NCBI GenBank assembly: GCA_041648175.1
Contig: JBAZPO010000006.1
Coordinates: 62,001-126,000, forward strand
From: Desulfobaccales bacterium
GTDB taxonomy: Bacteria > Desulfobacterota > Desulfobaccia > Desulfobaccales > 0-14-0-80-60-11
Direction of reading: 5' to 3'
DNA: 64,000 nt
The position numbers and the translations under genes are program-made. Of the stretch, positions 43,184-51,832 are shown piece after piece (positions within the stretch are counted from its first letter, which is position 1; every line of letters starts with the position of its first letter). The notes below the pieces were generated by a model. It was not told where the DNA came from. It was given only the letters and a program-made list of their open reading frames with translations, and did not search any database.

Positions 43184-43903
43184 TTACCGCGCGGCTGGCT
43201 TGGAGCCTTCCTTCAACATTTTCTGGGCCTCTTTGGCTTCGGGACTGTTTGGATAAGCCTTGACCAATTTTCTTAACGTGTCCCGATACGTACTCATTTG
43301 CTGCTGGTTTTTGTAGCACAGGGCCTGGCGCAGGAGACCCGCAGGGGCCAGGATGCTCTTGGGGAACTGCGTCCGCAACTTATTAAACTCCACCCCGGCT
43401 TCCCGGTACTTGGCATCCTGGTAGAAGCTGTCCGCCAGGTAATAACGTGCTTCCGGAGCCCTGGGGCCCTTGGGCTGGCTCTTCAAATAATCATTAAACT
43501 GGGTCCGGGCCTCGCCGAATTTCTTGGCGTGATACTGGCGCATGCCCTCGGTGTAGTGCTTCTCCGCCGCAGCGCCGGAAACTGCCGGTTTGGCCGTGGC
43601 TTTGGGATAGGCCGGGGTGGAGGGCGCCGGGACGGCATGCGGCTTGGCCGCCGGTGCTGCCGGGTGGGCTTCCAGTTGAGCTACCCGGCTCTCCAACTGC
43701 TGCACCTGACTTTGCAAGTTTTGGACCTGCTGTGCCAGGTCTGGGGCGGGAGCCGGGGCCTGGCCCGGCGCCGCGGTGCCCGCCGGGGTCTCGGCCGGCA
43801 CCGGCGGCATGGACGTGCGCATGCCGGGCATGGTGCCACAGGCCATCGGGAGCACTAAAAGGGTTACCGCCGCCAGATACCGGATCACACCTGCCTGCCT
43901 CAT
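43184..43903 (-). CDS. CpoB/YbgF-like Tol-Pal associated lipoprotein
   Basis: 239 residues from the ATG at 43903 (ribosome site AGGAGG); the open frame to 43984 lacks a signal sequence. The signal peptide ends at LPMACGTM, a probable lipobox. A coiled-coil segment (QVQNLQSQVQQLESRVAQLE, about 55-80) and a C-terminal TPR domain (YTEGMRQYHAKKFGEARTQF, SILAPAGLLRQALCYKNQQQ) match CpoB/YbgF. CpoB coordinates outer-membrane constriction with PBP1B. Other tol-pal genes are not adjacent. Confidence 0.88.
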   Translation of the reverse strand: MRQAGVIRYLAAVTLLVLPMACGTMPGMRTSMPPVPAETPAGTAAPGQAPAPAPDLAQQVQNLQSQVQQLESRVAQLEAHPAAPAAKPHAVPAPSTPAYPKATAKPAVSGAAAEKHYTEGMRQYHAKKFGEARTQFNDYLKSQPKGPRAPEARYYLADSFYQDAKYREAGVEFNKLRTQFPKSILAPAGLLRQALCYKNQQQMSTYRDTLRKLVKAYPNSPEAKEAQKMLKEGSKPAAR

Positions 43904-44158
43904 GTCTCGTCCTCCTGGACCATTAAATATCGCCTGACCGCTGCACGGGCGACTCCGTGGCGGCCGCCCGGCGCCCACCATCACCCTAACTTATTTGCCT
44001 AAATGTTTCATAATATTATCTTGAGGGCTTGATTGTCAAGGACACCTTACGGCTGGTAATGTCTTGCTTTCTCTATGCCTGAGGATAAATGTCGAAACAG
44101 CCCAGGCTGACAGCCAGGCAGGACCGGGGTTTTCTGGAGATTAATATAGTTTACAATA

Positions 44159-44323
44159 ATGTCTTACCATAGCGAGGTGATTCAAAGTAAAGCCGGGGAT
44201 TACCGGGTTGCTGTCGGCAAGTACGGCTTTGACGCGGCCATCGCAGAATTAAAGAAAGGCGTCGATAACAAAATTTTCCCAACAGATGCCTGGATCATCA
44301 GTCAGGAAAGGGTACTCCAGTAA
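44159..44323 (+). CDS. Possible 54-residue small protein
   Basis: ATG at 44159 to TAA at 44323. The peptide reads naturally (for example DYRVAVGKYGFDAAIAELKK) but has no signal, no Cys and no good ribosome site. It may be a gene remnant or a chance frame. Low support. Confidence 0.25.
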   Translation: MSYHSEVIQSKAGDYRVAVGKYGFDAAIAELKKGVDNKIFPTDAWIISQERVLQ

Positions 44324-44430
44324 TTGCCGTTCCCCGGTGGAGCTGCCTTCCAGCGAATCCGGGGGGCGAAGGCGTCCCGGTCAGGATAACCCCAATAATT
44401 TAGTTGCAAGGCTCTAATCCTATATAAACT

Positions 44431-44460
44431 TAATCCCCCTTTTTCAAAGGGGGACTTTTT
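44431..44460. repeat. Half copy of the CCCCCT-AAAGGGGGA palindrome
   Basis: TAATCCCCCTTTTTCAAAGG followed by GGGACTTTTT, matching one hairpin of the repeats at 8452 and 18077. Confidence 0.5.
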
Positions 44461-44715
44461 ACCCCCTCCCCTTAAGGCTAGCCGGTTTCAGGCACGAAGG
44501 TTCGGCCGGCACCTAACTTCTTTGAAGTTATCTTTATGAGCGCAACCCGGTATGAGAGATCAATGGCCAGGAGGAAGCAGTTTCGAGCCCGGTGAATTTG
44601 AGCCGAGGCGACGGGACTTACCCGGAACCGGAAGCAACGAACCTAAGATATTGTTTAAATTTAATCAATAGGTTACCTAGGATTTTTGCATGCTCTATGA
44701 CTTATCTAAAAAGAA

Positions 44716-44745
44716 TTGTGTTTAAGAGGTTTTCTGCTATATACT
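44716..44745 (+). promoter_or_regulatory. Candidate promoter of cstA
   Basis: TTGTGT, 18-base spacer, TATACT. The start ATG of cstA is about 170 bases further on, so the mRNA would have a long leader. Confidence 0.4.
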
Positions 44746-44917
44746 GGCCTTAAGGATGCCCGGAGAAGCTGGTTATCTTATTGATTTGATTAATTAATTT
44801 ATTATCAATTGAGAAAGGAGGAGGCGGGGGTTCGAAGATTGTATCTTTTTTAATTTAATAATTTAGTGAAACCCATGGCGTCCTGAAAATTAAGTAACCG
44901 AGAGGAGGGGGGTTTAC

Positions 44918-46729
44918 ATGAATGCTTTGACCCTGGTTTTCGTGGCATTGTGCGTCTTTACCATAGCCTACCGGTTTTACGGCCTGTTCATCGCCAAAAG
45001 GGTCCTGGAGCTGAAAGTCGAAAGGCTGACGCCGGCGGTGAAATTGGCCGATGGCCACGATTATGTCAAGACCAATAAATTCGTCCTGTTTGGACACCAT
45101 TTTGCGGCCATCGCCGCGGCCGGGCCACTCTTGGGACCGGTCCTGGCCGCCCAGTTCGGTTATCTGCCCGGGGCGCTGTGGATTATTATCGGCTGTGTCC
45201 TGGCCGGGGCCGTGCACGACATGGTCATCCTCTTTGCGTCAGTCCGGCATAAGGGGCAAAGTCTGGCGAACATTGCCTCCAAAGAAATCAATCCTACCAT
45301 CGGCGGCGTGGCCTCCGTGGCCGTCCTCTTTATCCTGATCCTCACCCTGGCGGGCCTGTCCATCGCGGTGGTCAACGCCATGTTCTCCAGTCCTTGGGCC
45401 ACCTTCACGGTATTTTCCACTATGCCTATTGCCATTTTAATGGGGATTTATCTGCATGTCTGGCGGCATGACGATGTCCTGGGGGCAAGCATTCTCGGCG
45501 TTGTGCTGCTGACCATCGCAGTCATCGCCGGTCCTTATATCGTAGCCAATCCCACTTTGGCCTCCTGGTTCACCCTATCCAAAAATCAACTCGCCGTCAT
45601 TATTCCTATATACGGTTTTATAGCCTCGGTCCTGCCGGTCTGGCTGCTCCTCTGTCCCCGGGATTACCTGTCCACCTATCTGAAGGTGGGCACCATTGTC
45701 ATGCTGGCCGTCGGCATCGGGTTTATGCGGCCGACGCTGTTAATGGAGCCCATCACCAAGTTTGTCAGCGGTGGCGGCCCCATCATTCCCGGTGCAGTCT
45801 TCCCCTTTGTCTTCATTACCATTGCCTGCGGCGCCATATCCGGATTCCACGCTATCATCGGGACCGGCACCACCCCCAAGATGATAGGCAATGAACGGGA
45901 CGTCTTGTTCATCGGCTACGGCGGCATGTTGCTGGAAGGCTTTGTGGCCATCATGGCCCTGATTGCCGCCTGTGTGCTGGTGCCCGCCGATTACTTCGCC
46001 ATTAACTCCCTGCCCGCAGTCTTTGCCAAACTTGGCATGAACACGGTGCATCTCAATGATCTGGCCAAAGAGGTGGGGGAAACCATTCAAGGCCGGCCCG
46101 GCGGCGCGGTTTCTTTGGCCGTCGGCATGGCCTATATCTTTGACGGCATCCCGGTTCTGAAAGGCTTAATGGCTTACTGGTATCACTTCGCCATCATGTT
46201 TGAGGCCGTGTTTATCCTCACCGCGGTGGATACCGGCACCCGGGTGGGCCGTTTCTTCCTCCAGGAAATGATCGGCGCCTACATCCCCAAGTTCTCCGAG
46301 AAAAGATGGGTCCCGGGCATTGTCATCACCAGCGCCATCTTTACCTTCTGTTGGGGCTATCTGGTCTATACCGGCAATATCTCCACCATCTGGCCGCTAT
46401 TCGGCATGAGCAACCAGCTCCTGGCCTCCAGCGCCCTCATCATCGGCACCACCATGCTTATGCGGCTGAACAAGGTCAAATACGCCTGGATTACCGCAAT
46501 TCCCGGTGTGCTCTTGGCCTTTATCACCATGTATGCCGGCTACCTGAATATATTTGACAATTTCCTCCCCAAGAAGCTGTATCTGCTCAGCGCCATGTCT
46601 ATAATCGTTATGGTTCTCATGCTCATTGTGTTTGTGGGAGCCATCAAGAAGTGGCTTGAGCTGCTGCAGATCAAAACCACGGTGCGGGATGCATACGGTG
46701 AACCGGTATTGGAGATCGTGCCGGAATAA
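44918..46729 (+). CDS. cstA: CstA-family peptide/pyruvate transporter
   Basis: 603 residues, about 15-18 hydrophobic helices. Family stretches include NKFVLFGHHFAAIAAAGPLL, GPVLAAQFGYLPGALWI, and DTGTRVGRFFLQEMIGAYIP. CstA proteins are induced by carbon starvation and carry peptides or pyruvate. A ribosome site GAGGAGGGGGG lies before the ATG. It is followed by a universal stress protein gene, so a starvation-linked operon is likely. Confidence 0.94.
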   Translation: MNALTLVFVALCVFTIAYRFYGLFIAKRVLELKVERLTPAVKLADGHDYVKTNKFVLFGHHFAAIAAAGPLLGPVLAAQFGYLPGALWIIIGCVLAGAVHDMVILFASVRHKGQSLANIASKEINPTIGGVASVAVLFILILTLAGLSIAVVNAMFSSPWATFTVFSTMPIAILMGIYLHVWRHDDVLGASILGVVLLTIAVIAGPYIVANPTLASWFTLSKNQLAVIIPIYGFIASVLPVWLLLCPRDYLSTYLKVGTIVMLAVGIGFMRPTLLMEPITKFVSGGGPIIPGAVFPFVFITIACGAISGFHAIIGTGTTPKMIGNERDVLFIGYGGMLLEGFVAIMALIAACVLVPADYFAINSLPAVFAKLGMNTVHLNDLAKEVGETIQGRPGGAVSLAVGMAYIFDGIPVLKGLMAYWYHFAIMFEAVFILTAVDTGTRVGRFFLQEMIGAYIPKFSEKRWVPGIVITSAIFTFCWGYLVYTGNISTIWPLFGMSNQLLASSALIIGTTMLMRLNKVKYAWITAIPGVLLAFITMYAGYLNIFDNFLPKKLYLLSAMSIIVMVLMLIVFVGAIKKWLELLQIKTTVRDAYGEPVLEIVPE

Positions 46730-46789
46730 ACCCCGGGATCGGTTATTAAAATAAGTTGTGCAGTGTGGTTCCCCGACAAGGAGGCAATC

Positions 46790-47263
46790 ATGTTCAAAAA
46801 GATATTGGTGCCACTGGATGGCTCGGACCTGGCGGCCCAAATAATCCCCCAGGTTGAGACGCTGGCCAAACATGCCAATGCCCAGGTGACGCTGTTGTCC
46901 GTGGGCTCTTCAAATATCTGCGCCATCGGCGGCGCCGGGGAGGCAGCACCGTGCCCTGAGACGCCTTTGGCCAACCAGTTGGAGCAGATCACCGCGAGAC
47001 TAAAGGCCGCGGGCCTTGAGGCCAATTGGATCTATAAACTGGGCCGCCATCCGGCCCAGGAGATTGTGGCCTATGCGGAGGAAAACCAGGTGGACTTGAT
47101 CGCCCTGGCTTCCCACGGAGCCGGCGAGGTCGCCTGGGTCTTGGGGAGTGTGGCCAAGCGGGTCATGGATCACGCCCCTGTGTCCGTGTTGCTGCTGCGG
47201 GTGGCGGAAATCGAACCTCCCACGCTCAAAAGCGAGATGTTTTATTCCATGCAGACGCCGTAA
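46790..47263 (+). CDS. Universal stress protein (UspA family)
   Basis: 157 residues from the ATG at 46790, with AAGGAGG seven bases upstream; an earlier ATG/GTG in the frame lacks a site. N-terminal KILVPLDGSDLAAQII and the ATP-binding loop ASHGAGEVAWVLGSVAKRVM are typical of the UspA/UspFG fold. Cys at CAIGGAGEAAPC and others could bind metal, unproven. It lies 60 bases after cstA, probably cotranscribed. Confidence 0.9.
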   Translation: MFKKILVPLDGSDLAAQIIPQVETLAKHANAQVTLLSVGSSNICAIGGAGEAAPCPETPLANQLEQITARLKAAGLEANWIYKLGRHPAQEIVAYAEENQVDLIALASHGAGEVAWVLGSVAKRVMDHAPVSVLLLRVAEIEPPTLKSEMFYSMQTP

Positions 47264-47271
47264 GCTCTAAG

Positions 47272-47336
47272 CTCTCTGCGTTCTTTTGCGCCTCTGCGGT
47301 GAAAAAATTAACCGCAGAGACGCTGAGGGCGCAGAG
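47272..47336. repeat. CTCTGCG inverted repeat, copy 2
   Basis: Same arms as at 30335-30400: CTCTGCGTTCTTTTGCGCCT and CGCAGAGACGCTGAGGGCGC, joined by GTGAAAAAATTAACCG. It sits in the 100 bases between the stress protein and the hydroxyacid oxidase gene. Confidence 0.75.
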
Positions 47337-47363
47337 CAAGCCGCACCATGAGGGACGAAATCG

Positions 47364-48383
47364 ATGAATTTAGCCGAACTGCGAGAAGTTGCTAAAGACA
47401 AATTAAAGGGGTATTGCCGGGTCTGTCCGGTCTGCAACGGTCGGGCCTGCGCCGGCGAAGTGCCCGGCATGGGCGGAGCCGGGACCGGGAGCGCCTTTGC
47501 GGCCAATCTGGAGGCCTTGGCCCGGTATCGCTTGAATATGCGGACCTTGCACGATGTCAAGGAGCCGGACACTTCCTTTACCCTGTGGGGGGAAAAGCTG
47601 TCCATGCCCATCTTGGCCGCGCCCATGACCGGGGTCTCCTACAATATGGGCGGCAAGATTTCGGAGGAGGGGTTCCTTCAGGAGATTGTGGCGGGAGCGC
47701 TAATCGCCGGCACCCTGGGCATGTCCGGCGACGGCGCCGACCCGGAGATGTATGCCGGCGGCCTGAAAGCCATTGCCGATCATCACGGCAAAGGCATTCC
47801 CATCACCAAACCCCGGGCCCAGGCTGAGGCCATTAAGTACCTCAAGGCCGCGGCGGAGGCGGGGGTTCTGGGAGTGGGCGTGGATATCGACGGGGCCGGC
47901 TTAATTACCATGGCCCTCAAGGGTCAACCCGTCGGTCCCAAAAGCTTTGACGAAATCAAGGAACTGATCGCATCAACAAAGCTGCCCTTTCTGGTCAAGG
48001 GGATCATGACCCCGGAGGAAGCCGAACTTGCCCTGGCGGCCGGGGCCGCGGCGATCGTGGTTTCGAACCACGGTGGGCGGGTTCTGGATAGCACCCCGGG
48101 GGCGGCTGAAGTATTGCCCGCCATCGCCGACCGGGTCAAAGGCAGGGTGCTGATTTTTGCCGACGGCGGCGTGCGCTCCGGCAGCGATGTCCTTAAGCTC
48201 CTGGCCTTGGGGGCTGATTTGGTCCTCGTGGGCCGGCCCCTGGTTATCGGCGTCATGGGTGGCGGCCGGGAAGGTGTGGCCTTATTGCTCAATAAAATGA
48301 AGAGCGAACTCATCCAGGCCATGTTGCTAACCGGTGCCGCGGACGTGAAAAATGTGCCCCGGGCGATTCTGTATGGCAGTTAA
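47364..48383 (+). CDS. FMN-dependent alpha-hydroxy-acid oxidizing protein
   Basis: 339 residues with a TIM-barrel of the FMN hydroxyacid dehydrogenase family. FMN/substrate stretches are PFLVKGIMTPEEAELALAAG, VVSNHGGRVLDSTPG and IFADGGVRSGSDVLKLLALG. The N-terminus has an extra Cys cluster CRVCPVCNGRACAG (about 16-29), which could bind a metal or an iron-sulfur cluster. It oxidises lactate or glycolate to the keto acid with quinone or another acceptor. Stop overlaps the stop region of the convergent BASS gene. Confidence 0.9.
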   Translation: MNLAELREVAKDKLKGYCRVCPVCNGRACAGEVPGMGGAGTGSAFAANLEALARYRLNMRTLHDVKEPDTSFTLWGEKLSMPILAAPMTGVSYNMGGKISEEGFLQEIVAGALIAGTLGMSGDGADPEMYAGGLKAIADHHGKGIPITKPRAQAEAIKYLKAAAEAGVLGVGVDIDGAGLITMALKGQPVGPKSFDEIKELIASTKLPFLVKGIMTPEEAELALAAGAAAIVVSNHGGRVLDSTPGAAEVLPAIADRVKGRVLIFADGGVRSGSDVLKLLALGADLVLVGRPLVIGVMGGGREGVALLLNKMKSELIQAMLLTGAADVKNVPRAILYGS

Positions 48384-49318
48384 CTATAAGGGATCTCACC
48401 GAAATCTTCCCGGTCTTTCCAGGTCCGGGTGAGATGGCTCAAAGGAATGATCAGAACATAATAAGGGATCAGGTACAGCGCGGCCACAACCGAAGTCAAC
48501 GGATCGTTGAAATAGCTCCCTAAGACGATGACCAGGACGTTGTTGATCCAGCCCAGGGCCCCGGCAGCCGCCACCCGTTCGGTTGGTAGGCTGGACTTAA
48601 ACAGGATCAGCCCGGTGCCGGCCATTAACACCCCTAAGCCGGTGCCCACCAGCACCGCAACCACTACCTTATGCTGGTGCGCCCGCAAGAACGGCGCATA
48701 AAGACCAAAGGCGCCCAGGTTCATGGCCACAAAGAGAATCAAGGATATGGCGTAAGAGTGCCTCTCCATCCAATCCGACGCCCTCGGTAACCAGCGCCGG
48801 AAAAACAGGGAGGCTAAGAGCGGCACAAAGATCAAGGTCATCATGAATTTGGCCAGGCCGAACAGGTCAAAATGGATTTCCCGGCCCACCAGGAATTCGA
48901 CGATCAGCGGCAGGGTCAGGGGCAGCAATAACGTGGTAACCACAGTCATGGCCAAGACCAGGGGAATGTCCGCCCCCACCAGCCCGGAAAAAAAGGCGGC
49001 CGACAAACCGGTGGAGGCCCCGGCCAGTAAGAGCAGACCCAAGGCATAGTCCGGGATGAATTTTATGGCTAGGAGATAAACGATAAAGGGCAGAATGATC
49101 AACTTGATCAGGACTAACAGGGTCATCTTGACGGGATAGCGCCGCAGGGTGTGCCAAATGGCCGGCGGGTACACCTTCAGGAAGGCCAGAAAGAGCAGGC
49201 CCATTAGGGTCCACGACAGGAAGGGACCTAAAGAGCTGGTCACCCTGGGCCAGGCCACCCCGGCTGCCATGCTGCCGAAGACCACGGCCAGCAGAATGAT
49301 ATCTTTAATTCTGATCAT
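48380..49318 (-). CDS. Bile acid:sodium symporter-like (BASS) transporter
   Basis: 312 residues with about nine to ten helices. The middle contains GLLLLAGASTGLSAAFFSGL and the second half PLIVEFLVGREIHFDLFGL, consistent with the BASS fold of sodium-coupled symporters for organic anions. Auxin-efflux type is the main alternative. Substrate unknown. Convergent with the hydroxyacid oxidase gene (four-base overlap of the two stops). Confidence 0.75.
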   Translation of the reverse strand: MIRIKDIILLAVVFGSMAAGVAWPRVTSSLGPFLSWTLMGLLFLAFLKVYPPAIWHTLRRYPVKMTLLVLIKLIILPFIVYLLAIKFIPDYALGLLLLAGASTGLSAAFFSGLVGADIPLVLAMTVVTTLLLPLTLPLIVEFLVGREIHFDLFGLAKFMMTLIFVPLLASLFFRRWLPRASDWMERHSYAISLILFVAMNLGAFGLYAPFLRAHQHKVVVAVLVGTGLGVLMAGTGLILFKSSLPTERVAAAGALGWINNVLVIVLGSYFNDPLTSVVAALYLIPYYVLIIPLSHLTRTWKDREDFGEIPYS

Positions 49319-49464
49319 GAATTGGTGAGGACTTGATTATTTTACGCCCGACTTGGCATGAGTAAGGAAGATATCATGTTTCCCCATATCCTGCCGCTAT
49401 CGCCAGGCAATTTCAGGAAAATCACTCAAAGCAATTTTAGGCAAAATAGTGCCGAGGTGACCGC

Positions 49465-49857
49465 GTGAAGAAACTTGGCGTCATGACCGGTGCGCTTATG
49501 TGCGCCATCCTCGTCGCCTGGCTGGCTTGGCCGGGAATGACGGTTTTGCAGATTCAAGACCACGGCAAGGAGATCCGAGTGCAAGCCGGGGAAGTTATCG
49601 AGCTTGCCTTGAAAGAGCAGGCAGGCACCGGCTACACCTGGGAGTTTAATAAGCTTGATGAAAAACATTTCCAGGTCGTGCGCACCGAAACCAGGCGCCT
49701 GGCTCCCCAGCCTCCGGTGGGAGGACCGGTGCTTAAAGTTTGGCAATTGCAGATCAAAGCACCGGGGGAAGCCAGGCTCAGCCTGGATTATCTGCGGCCC
49801 TGGGAAGGCCGGGCCAAGGCCGTGGAACATTTCGAAGTTATGGTCCACATACGATAA
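49465..49857 (+). CDS. Chagasin-like (I42) cysteine-protease inhibitor
   Basis: 130 residues starting with GTG (ribosome site GAGG). A signal peptide (about 1-25, VMTGALMCAILVAWLAW) is followed by the chagasin fold: loop GTGYTWEF, middle stretch GGPVLKVWQLQ, and loop RPWE near LDYLRPWEGRAK. I42 inhibitors block papain-like cysteine proteases. In bacteria they probably restrain own or foreign proteases in the periplasm. Clear family call. Confidence 0.9.
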   Translation: MKKLGVMTGALMCAILVAWLAWPGMTVLQIQDHGKEIRVQAGEVIELALKEQAGTGYTWEFNKLDEKHFQVVRTETRRLAPQPPVGGPVLKVWQLQIKAPGEARLSLDYLRPWEGRAKAVEHFEVMVHIR

Positions 49858-49930
49858 AGCCGAACCAGACCGGCACCGTGGCCTTTTTTACCAATCTCTT
49901 TGATGAACCCGGAACACCAGGAGTGGAGCC

Positions 49931-50815
49931 ATTTCCGAGGCACTGGCAGCAACCAGGATCACACCCGTTGTCGTAGACCGGTTCCGGCAGCAAATTTACC
50001 GGTTCTTTGCTGACCACGGCCGCCAAATGCCTTGGCGGGAGACCTCTGACCCTTATCACATTCTCGTCTCCGAAATCATGCTGCAGCAAACCCAGGTGGA
50101 GCGGGTGGCCCTCAAGTATGAGCCCTTCATCACCGCCTTCCCTGACGTCCTGTCGCTGGCCCAAGCCCCGCTGCGAGAGATCATGGCCAGGTGGCAAGGG
50201 CTGGGCTACAACCGCCGCGCCCTGGCTTTGCAGCGCCTCGCCCAACGGTTGGTGACCGAGTTTCAGGGGCGGCTGCCAAACTCGGTCGAGATCCTCCGGA
50301 CGCTGCCCGGCATCGGCGCGGCCACCGCAGGCGCGGTGGCCGCCTTTGCCTTCAACCAACCGGTGGTGTTCATCGAAACCAACATCCGCCGGGTCTTTCT
50401 GCACTGCTTTTTTGGGGACCAAAACGGCATCCGGGATAACGAGATTCTGCCCCTGGTGGACCAAACCCTGGACCGGGCCCGGCCGCGCCCCTGGTACTAT
50501 GCCCTCATGGACTACGGGGCCATGCTCAAGCGCGCCGTCCCCAACCCCAACCGCGCGAGTGCCCACTACCAGCGGCAATCCGCGTTTGCCGATTCCGACC
50601 GGCAAATTCGGGGGTTGATCTTAAAGACCATGCTGGAGTCCCCGGCTCTCTCTGTAAAGGAGCTGGTGCGGGCCGTGGGGAAAAGCCCGGAGCGGACGCG
50701 CCCTCTCATCGAGGCCTTAATCCACGAGGGCTTCCTGCAGCAGTCGGGAACCCGTCTGAGGATCGCCTCCGGAATGGGGCCTGGCGTGGAGCCAAAAAAA
50801 ACGGGCGATGTTTAA
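49931..50815 (+). CDS. MutY-like HhH-GPD DNA glycosylase, atypical
   Basis: 294 residues if started at the ATT (49931-49933), which has AGGAG seven bases upstream; the first ATG is 50027, where the MutY fold is already under way. Residues upstream of that ATG (VDRFRQQIYRFFADHGRQ) match the first helix of MutY before the PWR motif, so an unusual start is likely. CTG at 49943 and ATC at 49958 are alternatives. MutY motifs are DPYHILVSEIMLQQTQVERV (catalytic Glu) and LPGIGAATAGAVAAFAF (helix-hairpin-helix). The usual catalytic Asp is Glu (FIETNIRRV) and the C-terminal iron-sulfur Cys residues are missing (MDYGAMLKRAVPNPN). The C-terminal 8-oxoG domain is absent. Substrate uncertain. Confidence 0.85.
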   Translation: MSEALAATRITPVVVDRFRQQIYRFFADHGRQMPWRETSDPYHILVSEIMLQQTQVERVALKYEPFITAFPDVLSLAQAPLREIMARWQGLGYNRRALALQRLAQRLVTEFQGRLPNSVEILRTLPGIGAATAGAVAAFAFNQPVVFIETNIRRVFLHCFFGDQNGIRDNEILPLVDQTLDRARPRPWYYALMDYGAMLKRAVPNPNRASAHYQRQSAFADSDRQIRGLILKTMLESPALSVKELVRAVGKSPERTRPLIEALIHEGFLQQSGTRLRIASGMGPGVEPKKTGDV

Positions 50816-50971
50816 CAGCGCCCGCAACTCGCAGTCCATCCGGTTGCTGCCGGATCAAAATTTGGGATAGATTCTTTTTAGGCCGTGGTCCGGGTAACAA
50901 ATAGTGGCGCCGGGAATTTTCGGATATATATTATGATGAATTTTGCAGCAATCCATACCAAGGAGATGTAC

Positions 50972-51472
50972 ATGAAAACTAAGACTACGGTGGGTCCGGC
51001 GAGGATCTGGCTGGCGCTTATAGTGGCTCTGGCTTTAACAGCAGCGGCCTCTGCGGGATGGGCCGCGAGCGCCCCGGACTTCACCTTAAAAGCCGTGCAG
51101 GACGGCAAAGATTACAGCCTCAGCCAGTTCAAGGGCAAGGTGGTGCTGCTTAATTTCTTCACCTTCTTTTGTGGTCCGTGCCGGCAAGAGATGCCGCATC
51201 TGAGTCAGATAGACCAGGAATTAAAGGGGCAAGGCTTTCAGACCCTGGGAATCGCCCTGTCCTCCACTCCTGAACAGCTCAAACAACTTATCTCGCAGTT
51301 GGGCCTTAAGTACCCGGTGTTGGAAGGCAATGACGCGGTGAGCAAGGCCTACGGCGGTATCGAGTTGGTGCCTATGACCTTTATCATTGACAAGCAGGGG
51401 AATATTGCCCAAAAAATCCTGGGAGCCCGGAGCAAAGAGGAATTTGTGAAAATGATTAAACCTCTGCTCTAA
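50972..51472 (+). CDS. TlpA-like thioredoxin-fold protein
   Basis: 166 residues from the ATG at 50972, six bases after AAGGAG; the frame is open to 50885. A signal anchor (about 10-34, ARIWLALIVALALTAAASAG) leads to a periplasmic AhpC/TSA-like thioredoxin fold with FFCGPCRQEMPHLSQI (CxxC) and the cis-Pro stretch VPMTFIIDKQGN. It is likely a reductant for cytochrome c or other periplasmic Cys proteins. A CcdA partner is not here. Confidence 0.88.
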   Translation: MKTKTTVGPARIWLALIVALALTAAASAGWAASAPDFTLKAVQDGKDYSLSQFKGKVVLLNFFTFFCGPCRQEMPHLSQIDQELKGQGFQTLGIALSSTPEQLKQLISQLGLKYPVLEGNDAVSKAYGGIELVPMTFIIDKQGNIAQKILGARSKEEFVKMIKPLL

Positions 51473-51490
51473 ACCAAAAACGGCCCACCC

Positions 51491-51521
51491 GGGGGTAGAG
51501 TCGCACCTCGATTCTACCCCC
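51491..51521 (+). terminator. Hairpin after the TlpA-like gene
   Basis: GGGGGTAGA and TCTACCCCC pair around a 13-base loop, 19 bases after the stop. Followed by AGCGGCAGTCAAAA, without a T-run. Confidence 0.45.
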
Positions 51522-51598
51522 AGCGGCAGTCAAAAGTCCTTGAGGCGGCGTCATCTCTTAGCTTGATCCAGCAATGCCAGGCAACGAAAACCGCACGC

Positions 51599-51775
51599 TT
51601 ACCCCAAGCGTGGGTCCATACTGCCGCTCCCGCCGCAATCCGGCAAATAGCAACTCACGTCTTTGAATTCGCAGGCTTCTTTGCACTCGGGGCAGACCTT
51701 GGGCGGCTGGGGTTCCGTGAGGGTATAGCCGCACTTGGTGCATTTCCAGTAGGTTTTGGGTTGGGTGTCGTCCAT
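51599..51775 (-). CDS. Rubredoxin-like iron/zinc protein, 58 residues
   Basis: 58 residues with start MDDTQPKTYWKCTKCGYTLT and metal site CTKC ... CPEC, followed by CEFKDVSCYLPDCGGSGSMDPR. The end (CxPxCGGxGxxDPRL) is typical of a small protein family found in anaerobic Desulfobacterota. It probably binds one iron or zinc and may serve in electron transfer. Ribosome site in the upstream AGGAGATC. It is followed by the rubredoxin gene on the same strand with 57 bases between. Confidence 0.8.
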   Translation of the reverse strand: MDDTQPKTYWKCTKCGYTLTEPQPPKVCPECKEACEFKDVSCYLPDCGGSGSMDPRLG

Positions 51776-51832
51776 GGATTTGATCTCCTGTGGTAGGCCC
51801 GGTGCACCGGGCTAATCTTTGGGTAAGTGCAG

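Larger units (their letters stand above)
43904..44917. other. 1-kb gap upstream of cstA
   Basis: Holds one weak small ORF (44159-44323), one half palindrome (44431-44460), a candidate promoter (44716-44745) and a leader of about 170 bases. Nothing else recognised; 44480-44680 is GC-rich, with no rRNA, tRNA or named riboswitch I can identify. Confidence 0.4.

Noticed and set aside
44159..44323. Small ORF upstream of cstA as a firm gene
   Set aside because: No ribosome site or homology seen; kept only as a low-confidence feature.
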